Assembly: GCF_024055895.1 (NCBI RefSeq)
Contig: NZ_JAMXLE010000001.1
Coordinates: 1,860,001-1,924,000 of the forward strand
Direction of reading: 5' to 3'
From: Rhizobium sp. L1K21
Lineage (GTDB): Bacteria > Pseudomonadota > Alphaproteobacteria > Rhizobiales > Rhizobiaceae
DNA length: 64,000 nt
Shown: positions 35,569-45,577 of the stretch, piece by piece
Layout of the letters: every line of letters begins with the position of its first letter
Numbering within the stretch: position 1 is the first letter of the stretch
The notes under the pieces: generated by a model
Database searches by the model: none
What the model saw: the letters and a program-made list of their open reading frames with translations, nothing else
What the model was told of the DNA's origin: nothing
Program-made: the position numbers and the translations under genes

Positions 35569-35590
35569 ATTCATAGCTTCCCGCTGTCTA

Positions 35591-36013
35591 TTAAGCAGCT
35601 TCGCTTTCAGCCTCTGCCTCAACGCGAGCCTTATCAGCAGCGCCCTTGGCGTCAACGTCGCGGTCAACAAACTCGATGACAGCCATCGGCGCATTGTCGC
35701 CCTGACGGAAGCCGGCCTTCATGATGCGAAGGTAGCCGCCGTTGCGGGTTGCGTAACGCGATGCAATGGCATCGAACAGCTTGGAAACAGCGTCGACATC
35801 CTTGATCTGGCTGATCGCCTGACGACGAGCGTGCAGGTCGCCGCGCTTGCCAAGGGTCACGAGCTTCTCAACGATCGGACGAATTTCCTTCGCCTTAGGA
35901 AGCGTGGTTACGATCTGCTCATGGGTGATGAGCGAAGCCGCCATGTTGGCAAACATTGCCTTGCGGTGGCTGTGGGTTCTATTCAGCTTGCGGCCTGCTT
36001 TACGGTGGCGCAT
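35591..36013 (-). CDS. rplQ: 50S ribosomal protein L17
   Basis: 140 residues. [20 protein letters not shown] and the repeated [20 protein letters not shown] are the L17 signature. The C-terminal 20 residues form an acidic Ala/Glu extension typical of alphaproteobacteria. L17 binds near the peptide exit tunnel on 23S rRNA. It is the last gene of the cluster, 47 bp after rpoA, and is followed by a hairpin terminator. Confidence 0.97.
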   Translation of the reverse strand: MRHRKAGRKLNRTHSHRKAMFANMAASLITHEQIVTTLPKAKEIRPIVEKLVTLGKRGDLHARRQAISQIKDVDAVSKLFDAIASRYATRNGGYLRIMKAGFRQGDNAPMAVIEFVDRDVDAKGAADKARVEAEAESEAA

Positions 36014-36060
36014 TGCTATTCTCCTTCACTTGCGGACCGTCTGATCCGTAGTTTGATCTG

Positions 36061-37071
36061 TTAGTATTGATCTTCATACCGCTTGGCGAGATCTTCGATG
36101 TTCTCCGGTGGCCATGCAGGCACTTCCATGCCGAGGTGCAGGCCCATGGAAGCGAGAACTTCCTTGATCTCGTTGAGCGACTTGCGGCCGAAATTCGGAG
36201 TGCGGAGCATTTCTGCTTCGGTCTTCTGAATCAGGTCGCCGATGTAGACGATGTTGTCGTTCTTCAGGCAGTTGGCGGAACGAACGGAAAGCTCCAGTTC
36301 GTCGACCTTCTTGAGAAGTGCCGGGTTGAACGCAAGTTCGGTAACGGCTTCTTCTTCTGCTTCCTTCTGCGGCTCGTCGAAGTTGACGAAGACACCGAGC
36401 TGGTCCTGAAGAATGCGAGCAGCAAACGCGATTGCGTCTTCGCCGGTGACAGAGCCGTTGGTCTCAATGGACATGGTCAGCTTGTCGTAGTCGAGAACCT
36501 GGCCTTCACGGGTGTTTTCCACCTTGTAGGACACTTTCTTGACCGGCGAATAGAGGCTGTCGACCGGGATAAGACCGATCGGTGCATCTTCTGCGCGGTT
36601 GCGCTCGGCCGGCACATAGCCCTTGCCGTTGTTGACGGTGAATTCCATGCGGATTTCAGCGCCCTCGTCGAGGGTGCAGATCACATGGTCAGGGTTGAGG
36701 ATTTCAATATCGCCAACCGTCTGAATGTCACCAGCCGTCACAACGCCCGGACCCTGCTTGCGCACGACCATACGTTTTGCGTCATCGCCTTCCATCTTGA
36801 TGGCGATTTCCTTGATGTTCAGCACGATATCCGTCACATCCTCGCGAACGCCAGGAATGGAGGAGAATTCATGCAGCACGCCGTCGATCTGCACAGCGGT
36901 GACTGCTGCACCGCGCAGAGACGACAGAAGTACGCGGCGAAGCGCGTTGCCAAGCGTCAGGCCAAAGCCACGTTCCAGCGGCTCGGCAACCAAGGTTGCC
37001 TTCGTCGCGCCGGAAGAGGTAAACTCAACCTTGTTCGGCTTGATCAGTTCCTGCCAGTTTTTCTGAATCAT
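36061..37071 (-). CDS. rpoA: DNA-directed RNA polymerase subunit alpha
   Basis: 336 residues. The N-terminal domain (1-235: [29 protein letters not shown]) makes the dimer and binds beta and beta'. A linker rich in Glu ([11 protein letters not shown]) joins it to the C-terminal domain (about 250-320), where [20 protein letters not shown] and [19 protein letters not shown] are the UP-element and activator-binding helices. Normal length and intact. It sits between rpsK and rplQ as in most bacteria. Confidence 0.98.
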   Translation of the reverse strand: MIQKNWQELIKPNKVEFTSSGATKATLVAEPLERGFGLTLGNALRRVLLSSLRGAAVTAVQIDGVLHEFSSIPGVREDVTDIVLNIKEIAIKMEGDDAKRMVVRKQGPGVVTAGDIQTVGDIEILNPDHVICTLDEGAEIRMEFTVNNGKGYVPAERNRAEDAPIGLIPVDSLYSPVKKVSYKVENTREGQVLDYDKLTMSIETNGSVTGEDAIAFAARILQDQLGVFVNFDEPQKEAEEEAVTELAFNPALLKKVDELELSVRSANCLKNDNIVYIGDLIQKTEAEMLRTPNFGRKSLNEIKEVLASMGLHLGMEVPAWPPENIEDLAKRYEDQY

Positions 37072-37166
37072 GTTCTACTTTACCTTCCATTCGCCGCTAC
37101 CATCCAATCGTAACGGCCGAGATTTGGACGCCGGACGGGTGGGACCGTCACCGGCTTGGTGAATGA

Positions 37167-37556
37167 TCAGACGCGGCGCTTCTTGCGCGGGCGGCAGCCA
37201 TTGTGCGGGATCGGAGTCACGTCACGGATGGAGGTGATTGTGAAACCGGCAGCCTGCAAAGCGCGCAGAGCCGACTCACGGCCGGAACCCGGACCGCAAA
37301 CTTCAACTTCCAACGACTTCATACCGTGTTCCTGAGCCTTCTTGGCGCAGTCTTCAGCGGCGATCTGAGCAGCAAACGGGGTCGACTTGCGCGAACCCTT
37401 GAAGCCCTTCGCACCAGCAGACGACCAGGCAATTGCATTGCCCTGTGCGTCGGTGATGGTGATCATCGTGTTGTTGAAAGTCGAGTTGACGTGGGCTACG
37501 CCCGACGAGATATTCTTGCGTTCGCGACGGCGAACACGTGTGGCTTCTTTGGCCAT
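37167..37556 (-). CDS. rpsK: 30S ribosomal protein S11
   Basis: 129 residues. [20 protein letters not shown] at about 18-37 and [18 protein letters not shown] at the end are characteristic of S11, which lines the mRNA exit channel at the 30S platform. It lies between rpsM and rpoA; the 166-bp gap before it carries hairpins. Confidence 0.98.
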   Translation of the reverse strand: MAKEATRVRRRERKNISSGVAHVNSTFNNTMITITDAQGNAIAWSSAGAKGFKGSRKSTPFAAQIAAEDCAKKAQEHGMKSLEVEVCGPGSGRESALRALQAAGFTITSIRDVTPIPHNGCRPRKKRRV

Positions 37557-37677
37557 AGATCTTCCTTTCTTCGATCTCAGCGCCGCCGTAATTCCAGCGG
37601 CTACACCGGGACGTTTTCACCAAAAGACAAAAGCGCCCCAACCTCTTCGGGCAACGTTATGCCCAAACTCAAAAAGA

Positions 37678-37720
37678 GGCCAACCGATGGGCTGGCCCCT
37701 CATCCCGTCTATAAGCGGGA
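37678..37720 (-). promoter_or_regulatory. Tandem hairpins between rpsM and rpsK
   Basis: On the transcribed strand two stems follow the rpsM stop: TCCCG / CGGGA (37720-37703) and GGCCA / TGGCC (37697-37678). A further CCTCTT...AAGAGG pair enclosing GGGC/GCCC lies downstream toward rpsK. None has a T-run, so these are likely RNA processing or stability elements rather than terminators. Confidence 0.4.
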
Positions 37721-37722
37721 CA

Positions 37723-38091
37723 TTACTTCTTCTTGCCGGCAATCGCCTTTGCCGGACCCTTGCGGGTGCGGGCGTTGGTGTGCGTACGCTGACCGCGAAC
37801 CGGCAGCGAGCGGCGATGACGAAGACCACGATAGCAACCAAGGTCCATCAGACGCTTGATGTTCATGGAAGTCTCACGGCGAAGATCACCTTCAACTTGG
37901 TAGTCGCGGTCGATCGTTTCACGGATCTGAAGAACTTCAGCATCTGTGAGCTGGTGAACGCGGCGCTCAGCCGGGATACCAACCTTCTCGACGATCTCCT
38001 GTGCGAATTTCGGACCGATCCCGTGAATGTACTGAAGCGCAATGATGACGCGCTTTGCAGTCGGGATGTTGACGCCAGCTATACGTGCCAC
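37723..38091 (-). CDS. rpsM: 30S ribosomal protein S13
   Basis: 122 residues from a GTG at 38091 with AAGGAG about 8 bases before it. [20 protein letters not shown] at the N-terminus, [12 protein letters not shown], and the basic tail [20 protein letters not shown] identify S13, which contacts tRNA and L5 at the 30S head. The open frame extends 32 codons upstream, but that part is not S13. A 220-bp gap separates it from adk and contains a perfect TTGACA (38187-38182) without a good -10. Confidence 0.97.
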   Translation of the reverse strand: MARIAGVNIPTAKRVIIALQYIHGIGPKFAQEIVEKVGIPAERRVHQLTDAEVLQIRETIDRDYQVEGDLRRETSMNIKRLMDLGCYRGLRHRRSLPVRGQRTHTNARTRKGPAKAIAGKKK

Positions 38092-38311
38092 GTCTATTCT
38101 CCTTGTTGCCAGGTGCCTCACGGCAGCTGGTGTTCGTTTCTCAACCCCAAAAGGGCCACTTGTTCGATTGAAGCCGCAACATGTCAAAACGACCGTACCC
38201 GGACTTCTTGTTCTGAAGCCCGCGCCGATCGCTCATTTGTCACGAGTTGGCGCGGTTCTTAGCGGAATCACTGCAAAATTGCAACCATTGCCGCCAGATT
38301 ATTTTGCCCTC

Positions 38312-38962
38312 TCAGAGAGAGGACAGAATCTTGTCGATTTCCGCCGTGACATCTTCAATGGCTGCCATGCCATCAATGCTCACGAGCTTGCCCTTGGCAT
38401 AGTAGTAGCCAATCAGCGGCGATGTCTCTTTGTAATAGGCCTGCAGGCGGGTCATCACAGTTTCGGCGTTGTCGTCAGGACGACGCTTGAACTCTGTCGA
38501 ACCGCACTTGTCACAGACACCCTCAACCTTCGGCTTGAGGTTGGTGTCGTGATAACCGGTGCCACAGTTTGCGCACGTATACCGACCGGCGATACGTTGT
38601 GCCAGGACTTCGTCTTCGACTCGAATTTCAATCACCTTGTCGAGACTCACGCCTTTTCTGGCGAGCATGGCTTCGGTGGCGTCAGCCTGTGCCAAGGTGC
38701 GCGGGAAGCCGTCGAGGATAAAGCCCTTGGCGCAATCGTCAGCATCGATTCGCTCGGAAACGATACCGATTACCACATCGTCAGACACCAGCTTACCGGC
38801 ATCCATGAGCGCCTTGGCCTGCTTGCCGATCTCTGTTTGCGCAGCCACGGCCGCGCGAAGCATATCGCCAGTGGAAAGCTGTGGAATGCCATACTTTTCC
38901 ACAATCCGCTGAGCCTGGGTACCCTTACCCGCGCCCGGCGGTCCTAACAAAATCAGTCTCAT
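38312..38962 (-). CDS. adk: Adenylate kinase
   Basis: 216 residues. P-loop GPPGAGKGT (7-15), GFPRT and [14 protein letters not shown] are canonical. The LID domain carries four cysteines, C130-x2-C133 and C150-x2-C153, so it is the long zinc-binding form; some proteobacterial Adk have lost these. It balances ATP, ADP and AMP. The start overlaps the secY stop by 4 bp (ATGA). Confidence 0.97.
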   Translation of the reverse strand: MRLILLGPPGAGKGTQAQRIVEKYGIPQLSTGDMLRAAVAAQTEIGKQAKALMDAGKLVSDDVVIGIVSERIDADDCAKGFILDGFPRTLAQADATEAMLARKGVSLDKVIEIRVEDEVLAQRIAGRYTCANCGTGYHDTNLKPKVEGVCDKCGSTEFKRRPDDNAETVMTRLQAYYKETSPLIGYYYAKGKLVSIDGMAAIEDVTAEIDKILSSL

Positions 38963-40299
38963 TTCCCCCTCTTTCCTCCGCGCAGCTTCGATTTCTTGAT
39001 CAGCCCTTCATATTGCTGGGCAATCAGATGACCTTGTATCTGTGCTACAGTATCAAGGGTAACGCTGACAACAATCAAAAGCGATGTACCACCAAGGTAG
39101 AATGGGACACCTGTCTCAGCAATGAGCACTTCCGGCAGCACGCAGACGAAAACCAGGTAGATGGCACCGACAACGGTGATGCGCGTCAGCACATAGTCAA
39201 TGTACTGTGCGGTACGCTCGCCGGGGCGAATGCCCGGGATAAAACCACCGTGCTTTTTCAGGTTATCGGCTGTATCGGCAGGATTGAACACGATCGCCGT
39301 ATAGAAGAAGCAGAAGAAGGCAATGAGCGCCGCATAAAGCAGCATATAAGCCGGCTGACCATGGCCGAGAGCGGATATGATGGTCGTCGCCCAGGTGGGC
39401 ATATTCCCGTTATTGGCGAAGCCTGCGAGCGTTGCCGGCAGAAGCAACAGTGAAGAAGCAAAAATCGCAGGAATCACGCCGGATGTATTGAGCTTCAAAG
39501 GCAGGTGCGACGTATCACCCTGGAACATGCGATTGCCGACCTGTCGCTTCGGATATTGAATCAGCAGACGACGCTGGGCGCGCTCAACGAATACGATCAA
39601 CGCGATCACGGCGATCGCAACGACGATCACACCCAAGATGATTCCGGTCGACAAAGCGCCCGTGCGGCCGAGTTCAAGCGTGCCGACAATGGCGTGCGGC
39701 AGGTTGGCCACGATGCCTGAAAAGATGATCAGCGAAATGCCGTTGCCGATACCGCGCGAGGTAATCTGCTCGCCCAGCCACATCAGGAACATGGTGCCGC
39801 CCAGCAGCGTAACAACAGTCGAAAGCTTGAAGAACCAACCCGGATCAGCAACGATTCCCGTGCCATTCTCAAGACCGACAGAAATGCCGTAGGCCTGCAT
39901 GGCGCCCAGAAGCACCGTGCCGTAACGGGTGTACTGGTTGATGATTTTGCGGCCCTGCTCGCCTTCCTTCTTCAGCGCTTCGAGCGAGGGAATCACCGAC
40001 GTCATGAGCTGCACGATAATGGAGGCGGAAATATAGGGCATGATGCCCAGCGCAAAGATGGCCATGCGCTGCACCGCGCCGCCCGCCATCATGTTTACCA
40101 GACCAAGAATACCCGAGCTCTGGCTCTGGAACGCATTGGCAAAGGCTTCCGGATTGATGCCGGGAAGCGGAATATAGGTGCCGAGGCGATAAACGAGCAG
40201 CGCGCCCAGCGTGAACCAAAGACGCTTTTTCAGATCCTCAGCCTTCGCAAAGGTCGAGAAATTCAGGTTGGAAGCCAGTTGTTCAGCAGCAGAAGCCAT
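38959..40299 (-). CDS. secY: Protein translocase subunit SecY
   Basis: 446 residues with ten membrane helices. [20 protein letters not shown] in helix 1, [20 protein letters not shown] around helix 2 (plug and gate region), [20 protein letters not shown] and [20 protein letters not shown] in the cytosolic loops are standard. It forms the SecYEG channel for export and membrane insertion. It is coupled to adk. Upstream, toward rplO, lies a terminator-like hairpin and a good promoter, unlike the tight rplO-secY spacing in many bacteria. Confidence 0.97.
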   Translation of the reverse strand: MASAAEQLASNLNFSTFAKAEDLKKRLWFTLGALLVYRLGTYIPLPGINPEAFANAFQSQSSGILGLVNMMAGGAVQRMAIFALGIMPYISASIIVQLMTSVIPSLEALKKEGEQGRKIINQYTRYGTVLLGAMQAYGISVGLENGTGIVADPGWFFKLSTVVTLLGGTMFLMWLGEQITSRGIGNGISLIIFSGIVANLPHAIVGTLELGRTGALSTGIILGVIVVAIAVIALIVFVERAQRRLLIQYPKRQVGNRMFQGDTSHLPLKLNTSGVIPAIFASSLLLLPATLAGFANNGNMPTWATTIISALGHGQPAYMLLYAALIAFFCFFYTAIVFNPADTADNLKKHGGFIPGIRPGERTAQYIDYVLTRITVVGAIYLVFVCVLPEVLIAETGVPFYLGGTSLLIVVSVTLDTVAQIQGHLIAQQYEGLIKKSKLRGGKRGK

Positions 40300-40414
40300 T
40301 GATTTCTCCGCATACCCACATGGCGCTCCCTTAAGACACCGTGCAGGCAGTTGTTGGCAATAGCCACCGAGCGAGGGAACCGCTCAGCAGCCTAGAAACT
40401 TTATCTCGCACAGG

Positions 40415-40443
40415 CTTATGTCGTTTGATGGGGTAAACGTCAA
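40415..40443 (-). promoter_or_regulatory. Probable promoter for secY-adk-rpsM-rpsK-rpoA-rplQ
   Basis: On the minus strand TTGACG (40443-40438), a 17-bp spacer and CATAAG (40420-40415) match sigma-70 consensus at five of six and four of six bases. It is the best promoter-like sequence inside the ribosomal cluster and sits downstream of a terminator-like hairpin. Confidence 0.6.
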
Positions 40444-40612
40444 CGGCCCATTTGAAAAAGGCTGGGGCCAGAACCGGAAGAACAACCGGGGCCTCACCCG
40501 CCTAGTCTGTTCCAGGCAATCCCAAGCGGAAAACCGGGATGCGATCTCGCTGATCATGCATGGAATTGAAAGCAGTGGGATCACCGCTTACGTGAGGCTC
40601 TCATATGGGAGC

Positions 40613-40644
40613 AAAATCGCCCGATGGGAAGACCACCGGGCGAT
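40613..40644 (-). terminator. Terminator-like hairpin after rplO
   Basis: ATCGCCCG / CGGGCGAT, a perfect 8-bp stem, followed on the minus strand by TTTT, 12 bases after the rplO stop. It probably ends or reduces transcription of the spc operon before secY. Confidence 0.65.
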
Positions 40645-40655
40645 CAAATTCAAAC

Positions 40656-41138
40656 TTACTCGGAAGCGGCTTCTGCAGCAGCGCCGAGGATGGTCAGCGA
40701 ACCGCCGGCCTTCTCGATCTTTTCTGCAGCAGACTTGGATGCGCCGGCAACTTCGAGCTTCAGCTTCGCCTTCAGCTCGCCATCGCCCAGGACGCGTACG
40801 CCATCCTTGACGCGGCTGATGACGCCAGCAGCCTTCAGGCTTTCGGCAGTCACAACCGTCTTGGCGTCGAGCTTCTTGGCGTCCACGGCTGCCTGCAGGC
40901 GGGCCAGAGACACTTCAACATAATCCTTGGCGAAAATGTTGTTGAAGCCACGCTTCGGCAGACGACGGTAGATTGGCATCTGGCCGCCTTCGAAACCGTT
41001 GATAGCAACGCCCGAACGCGCCTTCTGACCCTTGACACCACGGCCACCGGTCTTGCCAGTGCCCGAGCCAATGCCACGGCCTACGCGCTTCTTGGAAGGC
41101 ATGGAGCCTTCGTTGTCCTTGATTTCATTCAGTTTCAT
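40656..41138 (-). CDS. rplO: 50S ribosomal protein L15
   Basis: 160 residues. [20 protein letters not shown] and [20 protein letters not shown] form the basic extended N-terminus that threads into 23S r[22 protein letters not shown] follows. Normal length. It is the last gene before a terminator-like hairpin. Confidence 0.97.
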   Translation of the reverse strand: MKLNEIKDNEGSMPSKKRVGRGIGSGTGKTGGRGVKGQKARSGVAINGFEGGQMPIYRRLPKRGFNNIFAKDYVEVSLARLQAAVDAKKLDAKTVVTAESLKAAGVISRVKDGVRVLGDGELKAKLKLEVAGASKSAAEKIEKAGGSLTILGAAAEAASE

Positions 41139-41152
41139 CTTAGAGACCTTCC

Positions 41153-41359
41153 TTATTTCTCTTCGACGACGCGAACGAGGTGGCTGACTTTTGCGATCAT
41201 GCCGCGCACTGCGGGCGTGTCTTCCAGCTCACGGGTCTTGTGCATCTTGTTGAGACCGAGACCGATCAGCGTCTTGCGCTGAACTTCCGGACGACGGATC
41301 GGCGAGCCGATCTGTTCGACAACAAGGGTTTTCTTAGCAGCAGTAGCTTTCTTAGCCAT
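41153..41359 (-). CDS. rpmD: 50S ribosomal protein L30
   Basis: 68 residues. [20 protein letters not shown] and [20 protein letters not shown] match bacterial L30. The N-terminal stretch [10 protein letters not shown] is slightly longer than in E. coli. It lies between rpsE and rplO, with only 14 bp on each side. Confidence 0.95.
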   Translation of the reverse strand: MAKKATAAKKTLVVEQIGSPIRRPEVQRKTLIGLGLNKMHKTRELEDTPAVRGMIAKVSHLVRVVEEK

Positions 41360-41373
41360 AGTGCATTTCTCCC

Positions 41374-41943
41374 TTATTCTTCAGAAGCAATACCGGCGGC
41401 CACACGGCGAGACTGAAGCGTTGCATACTTGATGCCGCGCTGCGCTGCGATGTCCTTCGGATGTACCTGGTGCTTCAGTGCGTCGAATGTTGCGCGAACC
41501 ATGTTGTAGGGGTTCGAGGAACCGGTCGACTTGGCGACAACGTCCTGCATGCCGAGCGTTTCGAAAACGGCACGCATCGGACCACCGGCGATGATACCGG
41601 TACCAGCCTTGGCTGCACGCAGCAGAACCTTGCCGGCGCCGTGACGGCCATGCACGTCGTGGTGCAGTGTGCGGCCTTCGCGCAGCGGAACGAAAATCAT
41701 TTCGCGCTTGGCAGATTCGGTCGCCTTGCGGATGGCTTCCGGCACTTCACGGGCCTTGCCGTGACCGAAGCCAACGCGGCCCTTACCGTCGCCAACAACG
41801 ACGAGAGCAGCAAAACCGAAACGGCGACCGCCCTTAACAACCTTAGCGACGCGGTTAATCGCGACAAGCTTGTCGACGAATTCGCTATCGCGCTCTTCAC
41901 GGTCGTTGCGCTCTTCGCGCTTTGCCCGTCTTTCCTGTGCCAT
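41374..41943 (-). CDS. rpsE: 30S ribosomal protein S5
   Basis: 189 residues. A charged N-terminal extension ([20 protein letters not shown]) precedes [20 protein letters not shown] and the second domain with [20 protein letters not shown], the S5 signature. S5 helps mRNA entry and decoding accuracy. The spectinomycin-site region VKGGRRFGF is of the wild type. A 150-bp gap with a hairpin lies between it and rplR. Confidence 0.97.
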   Translation of the reverse strand: MAQERRAKREERNDREERDSEFVDKLVAINRVAKVVKGGRRFGFAALVVVGDGKGRVGFGHGKAREVPEAIRKATESAKREMIFVPLREGRTLHHDVHGRHGAGKVLLRAAKAGTGIIAGGPMRAVFETLGMQDVVAKSTGSSNPYNMVRATFDALKHQVHPKDIAAQRGIKYATLQSRRVAAGIASEE

Positions 41944-42058
41944 TGTCCTGTTCCTTTTTCTTTTCCGGGTGCAATCGGCAAACTGAATAATGGACCGCCC
42001 TGCCCTTCCTAAAGAAGAACATCAGACGATCCGGTTTAAGCTGCGGAAAACCGCAATC

Positions 42059-42084
42059 TGCCCGGCTGACGGATCAGCCGGGCA
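42059..42084 (-). promoter_or_regulatory. Hairpin between rplR and rpsE
   Basis: A perfect 11-bp stem, TGCCCGGCTGA / TCAGCCGGGCA, with a 4-base loop, starts about 10 bases after the rplR stop; a second, small stem TGCGG/CCGCA follows. No T-run lies downstream on the transcribed strand, so an RNA stability or processing role is more likely than termination. Confidence 0.5.
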
Positions 42085-42093
42085 AAATCTTGA

Positions 42094-42456
42094 TCAGAAC
42101 TGCAATCCGCCTTCGCGGGCAGCATCCGCCAGGGCCTTGATGCGGCCGTGATAGATGAATGCACCACGATCGAACACAACATCCTTGACGCCAGCCTTGA
42201 CCGCACGCTCTGCAACGAGCTTGCCGACAGCAGCGGCTGCATCGATATTGGCGCCGCTCTTGAGCGAGCCCTTGAGGCCTGCATCAAGCGTGGACGCTGC
42301 AGCCAGCGTGCGGCCGGCAACATCATCGATCACCTGAGCATAGATGTTCAGGCCGGTACGGTGTACCGAAAGGCGCGGGCGACCATTGGCCACCTTCTTA
42401 AGTTGACGGCGCACGCGGCTGGCGCGACGCACAAGAGTTTCTTTCCTGCTAGCCAT
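42094..42456 (-). CDS. rplR: 50S ribosomal protein L18
   Basis: 120 residues. [20 protein letters not shown] and the C-terminal [20 protein letters not shown] identify L18, which brings 5S rRNA into the central protuberance with L5. It follows rplF by 12 bp. Confidence 0.97.
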   Translation of the reverse strand: MASRKETLVRRASRVRRQLKKVANGRPRLSVHRTGLNIYAQVIDDVAGRTLAAASTLDAGLKGSLKSGANIDAAAAVGKLVAERAVKAGVKDVVFDRGAFIYHGRIKALADAAREGGLQF

Positions 42457-42468
42457 ATCCGGTGCTCC

Positions 42469-43002
42469 TTACTTCTTCTTGCCTTCCTTACGGACGATCC
42501 GCTCTTCAGCGTACTTAACGCCCTTGCCCTTGTAGGGCTCAGGACCGCGGTACTTGCGGATTTCCGCAGCCACCTGGCCGACCTGCTGCTTGTCGATGCC
42601 GGTCACGGTGATTTCCGTGGGCTTCGGGCAAGCAATCGTAATGCCGTCCGGGGCTTCGTAAACGACTTCGTGGGAGAAACCGAGCGACAGCTGCAGGTTC
42701 TTGCCCTGCATGGCCGCACGATAACCAACGCCGTTGATTTCGAGCTTGCGCTCGTAGCCGTCCTTCACACCCGTCAGGATGTTTTCGATCATCGTGCGGG
42801 ACATGCCCCACTTGGACCGTGCATCCTTCGTCTGCGAAGCAGGCGATACAACAACAGCGTTGTCTTCCATTTTAACGAGCACTTCGTCGTTGACGACGAA
42901 CTTCAACTCGCCCTTCGGGCCCTTTGCAGATACCGTCTGGCCATCAACCGAGGCCGTCACTCCTGCAGGGACCTGAACGGGTTTTTTACCGATACGAGAC
43001 AT
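42469..43002 (-). CDS. rplF: 50S ribosomal protein L6
   Basis: 177 residues. [20 protein letters not shown] opens the first domain, and [20 protein letters not shown] closes the second, contacting the sarcin-ricin loop area. Normal length, 42 bp after rpsH. Confidence 0.97.
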   Translation of the reverse strand: MSRIGKKPVQVPAGVTASVDGQTVSAKGPKGELKFVVNDEVLVKMEDNAVVVSPASQTKDARSKWGMSRTMIENILTGVKDGYERKLEINGVGYRAAMQGKNLQLSLGFSHEVVYEAPDGITIACPKPTEITVTGIDKQQVGQVAAEIRKYRGPEPYKGKGVKYAEERIVRKEGKKK

Positions 43003-43044
43003 ATTTCAAACCTGTCTGTTCGTTATGGAGACCTCTACCCTGCC

Positions 43045-43443
43045 TTAGAAGACAGAGCAGAGAACCTCGCCACCAACATTCTGTTCGCGAGCCTGGTGAT
43101 CAGCCATCACGCCCTTCGGAGTCGAAAGGATAGTGATGCCGAGACCGTTCGCGACCTGCGGAATGGACTTGACCGAGACATAAACTCGGCGGCCCGGCTT
43201 GGAAACGCGGCCGATCTCACGGATCACGGAAGCGCCTTCATAGTATTTCAGCTCGATGGTCAGTTCCTTCTTGCCGTTATCAAAGGCAGTTTCGGAATAG
43301 CCGCGGATGTAACCTTCAGCCTGAAGCACATCGAGAACGCGTGCACGGAGCGTGGATGCCGGAGTCGTTACAGACGACTTGCGGCGAGCAGCACCGTTGC
43401 GGATACGGGTGAGCATATCACCCAAAGGATCAGTCATAGCCAT
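43045..43443 (-). CDS. rpsH: 30S ribosomal protein S8
   Basis: 132 residues. [20 protein letters not shown] and the terminal [20 protein letters not shown] match S8, an early 16S binder and, in E. coli, the translational repressor of the spc operon. I see no clear copy of its target at rplN-rplE here, so the control may differ. Confidence 0.97.
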   Translation of the reverse strand: MAMTDPLGDMLTRIRNGAARRKSSVTTPASTLRARVLDVLQAEGYIRGYSETAFDNGKKELTIELKYYEGASVIREIGRVSKPGRRVYVSVKSIPQVANGLGITILSTPKGVMADHQAREQNVGGEVLCSVF

Positions 43444-43455
43444 GTGCCCGTCTCC

Positions 43456-43761
43456 TTACCAGCTCGACTTCACAACGCCCGGCACTTTGCCGAAGTTGCC
43501 AAGTTCACGAAGTGCAATACGAGACATCTTGAGCTTGCGGTAGTAACCGCGCGGACGTCCGGACACTTCGCAACGGTTGCGAATGCGGGTTTTGGAACCA
43601 TTACGCGGCATGTCTGCCAGCTTCAGGGTTGCCTTGAAGCGCTCCTCGATTGGAAGCTCCTGGTTCTTGATGATCGCCTTCAGCGCTGCGCGCTTGGAAG
43701 CATCACGGGAAACCAGATTGCGGCGGCGCTTGTTCTTTTCAACTGCGCTGACTTTCGCCAT
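43456..43761 (-). CDS. rpsN: 30S ribosomal protein S14 (zinc-independent long form)
   Basis: 101 residues. [20 protein letters not shown] and [20 protein letters not shown] are the S14 signature. The long C-minus form is recognised by its length and by having only one Cys instead of the two CxxC zinc pairs of short S14. It lies between rplE and rpsH. Confidence 0.97.
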   Translation of the reverse strand: MAKVSAVEKNKRRRNLVSRDASKRAALKAIIKNQELPIEERFKATLKLADMPRNGSKTRIRNRCEVSGRPRGYYRKLKMSRIALRELGNFGKVPGVVKSSW

Positions 43762-43794
43762 ATTCGTTTTCCTTCTCTACGCTTGCCGTTACGG

Positions 43795-44352
43795 TTACTG
43801 GCGGAACGGGAAGTTGAACTCTTTCAGAAGAGCCCGAGCTTCGTCGTCATTTTTCGCCGTCGTACAAACGATGACGTCCATGCCCCAGATCTGGTCAACC
43901 TTGTCGTAGTTGATTTCCGGGAACACAATGTGCTCCTTGATGCCCATGGCGAAGTTGCCACGGCCGTCAAAGCTTTTCGGGTTCAGACCGCGGAAGTCGC
44001 GAACGCGCGGAAGCGCAATCGTCACGAGACGGTCGAGGAACTCATACATGCGCGCGCCACGAAGCGTTACCTTCGCACCGATCGGCATACCTTCGCGGAC
44101 CTTGAAGCCGGCGATAGAGTTACGTGCACGGGTGATGACGGCCTTCTGACCGGCAATTGCCGTCAGGTCGGACGCAGCATTCGAAGGCTTCTTCGAGTCG
44201 GCTGTCGCTTCACCAACACCCATGTTGATAACGATCTTTTCGATCTTCGGGATCATCATCTCGTTGGCGTAGGAGAACTTCTCCTGCATCGCCTTGCGGA
44301 TACGATCGTTATATTCAGTCTTGAGACGGGGCTCGTATGCTGCCTTAGCCAT
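43795..44352 (-). CDS. rplE: 50S ribosomal protein L5
   Basis: 185 residues. [40 protein letters not shown] and [20 protein letters not shown] identify L5, which binds 5S rRNA and contacts S13 and P-site tRNA. Its start overlaps the end of rplX by 8 bp, so the two are translationally coupled. Confidence 0.97.
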   Translation of the reverse strand: MAKAAYEPRLKTEYNDRIRKAMQEKFSYANEMMIPKIEKIVINMGVGEATADSKKPSNAASDLTAIAGQKAVITRARNSIAGFKVREGMPIGAKVTLRGARMYEFLDRLVTIALPRVRDFRGLNPKSFDGRGNFAMGIKEHIVFPEINYDKVDQIWGMDVIVCTTAKNDDEARALLKEFNFPFRQ

Positions 44353-44656
44353 CGATTACTACTCCCGAACGCTTTGCCACGCGAACCTTCTTGTCACCTT
44401 CAATCTTGAAGCCAACGCGGGTCGGCTTGCCGTCCTTGGGGTCGGCGATTGCGAGGTTGGACAGGTCGATGGAGGCTTCCTTGCGGACAATGCCAGCTTC
44501 CTGGGCCTGGGTCTGCTTCTGGTGACGGGTCACCATGTTCACGCCCTGAACGACCGCACGGCCTTCCTTCGGCATGACGCGAATAACTTCACCGGAGGAA
44601 CCCTTGTCCTTGCCGGCGAGAACGACAACCTTGTCGCCTTTTTTGATCTTCTGCAT
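44345..44656 (-). CDS. rplX: 50S ribosomal protein L24
   Basis: 103 residues. [20 protein letters not shown] is the KOW motif; [20 protein letters not shown] follows. L24 starts 50S assembly and lies by the exit tunnel. Its end overlaps the rplE start by 8 bp. Confidence 0.97.
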   Translation of the reverse strand: MQKIKKGDKVVVLAGKDKGSSGEVIRVMPKEGRAVVQGVNMVTRHQKQTQAQEAGIVRKEASIDLSNLAIADPKDGKPTRVGFKIEGDKKVRVAKRSGVVIDG

Positions 44657-44668
44657 CTGTCTCGTCCT

Positions 44669-45037
44669 TTACAGTACTTCAGGAGCCAGCGAGATGATCT
44701 TCATGTGGCTCTTGGCGCGGAGTTCGCGCGGAACCGGTCCGAAGATACGGGTGCCGATGGGCTCTTTCTTGTTGTCAACGAGAACAGCAGCATTGGTGTC
44801 GAAACGGATCACGCTGCCATCGGGACGACGGATGTCCTTGGCTGTGCGCACGACAACAGCCTTCATCACGTCACCCTTCTTAACGCGGCCGCGCGGAATA
44901 GCTTCCTTGACGGAGACAACGATAATGTCGCCGATGGAAGCGTACTTGCGCTTGGAGCCGCCCAGCACCTTGATGCACATGACACGACGTGCGCCGGAAT
45001 TATCGGCCACGTCGAGGTTAGTCTGCATCTGAATCAT
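44669..45037 (-). CDS. rplN: 50S ribosomal protein L14
   Basis: 122 residues. [20 protein letters not shown] and [20 protein letters not shown] are the L14 blocks; L14 forms bridge B8 and is the RsfS binding site. It is separated from rpsQ by an unusually long 294-bp gap, so it may begin a separately controlled segment. Confidence 0.97.
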   Translation of the reverse strand: MIQMQTNLDVADNSGARRVMCIKVLGGSKRKYASIGDIIVVSVKEAIPRGRVKKGDVMKAVVVRTAKDIRRPDGSVIRFDTNAAVLVDNKKEPIGTRIFGPVPRELRAKSHMKIISLAPEVL

Positions 45038-45235
45038 GTCAGGTCGCCTTCTATTATTGACTGGAGCGGTTGGATCCCATCAGGGCCCCTACTCCAGCTT
45101 ATGGACTGGATTCAAAACGCGTGCCTCGAACCGAAACCGAATTTCGGCCCACAAACACACCTTGTAGTTTCGCGCGGGAAAGATCTTGCCAAGGTGGTTT
45201 CCCCAAAAAGGACCTGCCTCGCGCGGAAAAGCAAA

Positions 45236-45323
45236 AGAACGCCCGATTCCCGAGCGTTCTGCGCTGTTAGCGCTGCTTCATACAGGTTTTTTCCCCAAAC
45301 GCAAGTGGTTCAGGGGAAAAACC
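45236..45323 (-). promoter_or_regulatory. Stacked hairpins and terminator-like element in the rpsQ-rplN gap
   Basis: After rpsQ the transcribed strand reads a stem with GGTTTTTTCCCC pairing GGGGAAAAACC (one bulge; 45285-45323), then a GCGCT/AGCGC stem, then AGAACGC / GCGTTCT (45260-45236) followed by TTTT. The last looks like a weak intrinsic terminator or attenuator. The rest of the gap, down to 45038, has no gene and no convincing promoter. Confidence 0.5.
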
Positions 45324-45331
45324 CGAAAAAG

Positions 45332-45565
45332 TCACTGGGCGGCAACAACCGTCCAGCGCTTGTCTTTGGAGATCGGCGCGCATTCCTCGATGGATACGGT
45401 ATCGCCAACCTTGTACTGGTTGTTCTCGTCGTGCGCCTTATACTTCTTCGAACGACGAACAGTCTTCTGCATCAACGGGTGAGCGAAACGACGCTCAACG
45501 CGGACAACAACCGTCTTGTCATTCTGGTCGCTTACGACAACACCCTGCAAAATACGTTTAGGCAT
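45332..45565 (-). CDS. rpsQ: 30S ribosomal protein S17
   Basis: 77 residues. [40 protein letters not shown] and [18 protein letters not shown] are diagnostic. It binds 16S rRNA helix 11 early in assembly. It is followed by a 294-bp hairpin-rich gap before rplN. Confidence 0.97.
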   Translation of the reverse strand: MPKRILQGVVVSDQNDKTVVVRVERRFAHPLMQKTVRRSKKYKAHDENNQYKVGDTVSIEECAPISKDKRWTVVAAQ

Positions 45566-45577
45566 GGTCTTCTTCCT

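Larger units (their letters stand above)
35128..35590. other. Gap between msrQ and rplQ: small gene candidate and two hairpins
   Basis: 463 bp between the converging msrQ and rplQ genes. It contains the 38-codon frame at 35284-35400 and two stem-loops (35435-35465 and 35533-35568). AT-rich sequence at 35128-35210 precedes the small frame and may hold its promoter, but no clear -35/-10 pair was found. Nothing resembling a tRNA is present. Confidence 0.4.
40300..40655. other. 356-bp gap between rplO and secY
   Basis: No gene is seen. On the transcribed strand the order is: rplO stop, a terminator-like hairpin (40644-40613), about 170 bp of unremarkable sequence, a promoter-like pair (40443-40415), and about 115 bases of leader to secY. 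This would make secY-adk-rpsM-rpsK-rpoA-rplQ partly independent of the upstream ribosomal operon. Confidence 0.55.

Noticed and set aside
38092-38187. S13 extended to an upstream ATG
   Set aside because: The extra 32 residues are not S13-like; GTG at 38091 has AAGGAG and matches the family N-terminus.
38182-38187. Perfect TTGACA upstream of rpsM on the minus strand
   Set aside because: No acceptable -10 at 16-18 bp; kept only as a remark in the rpsM entry.
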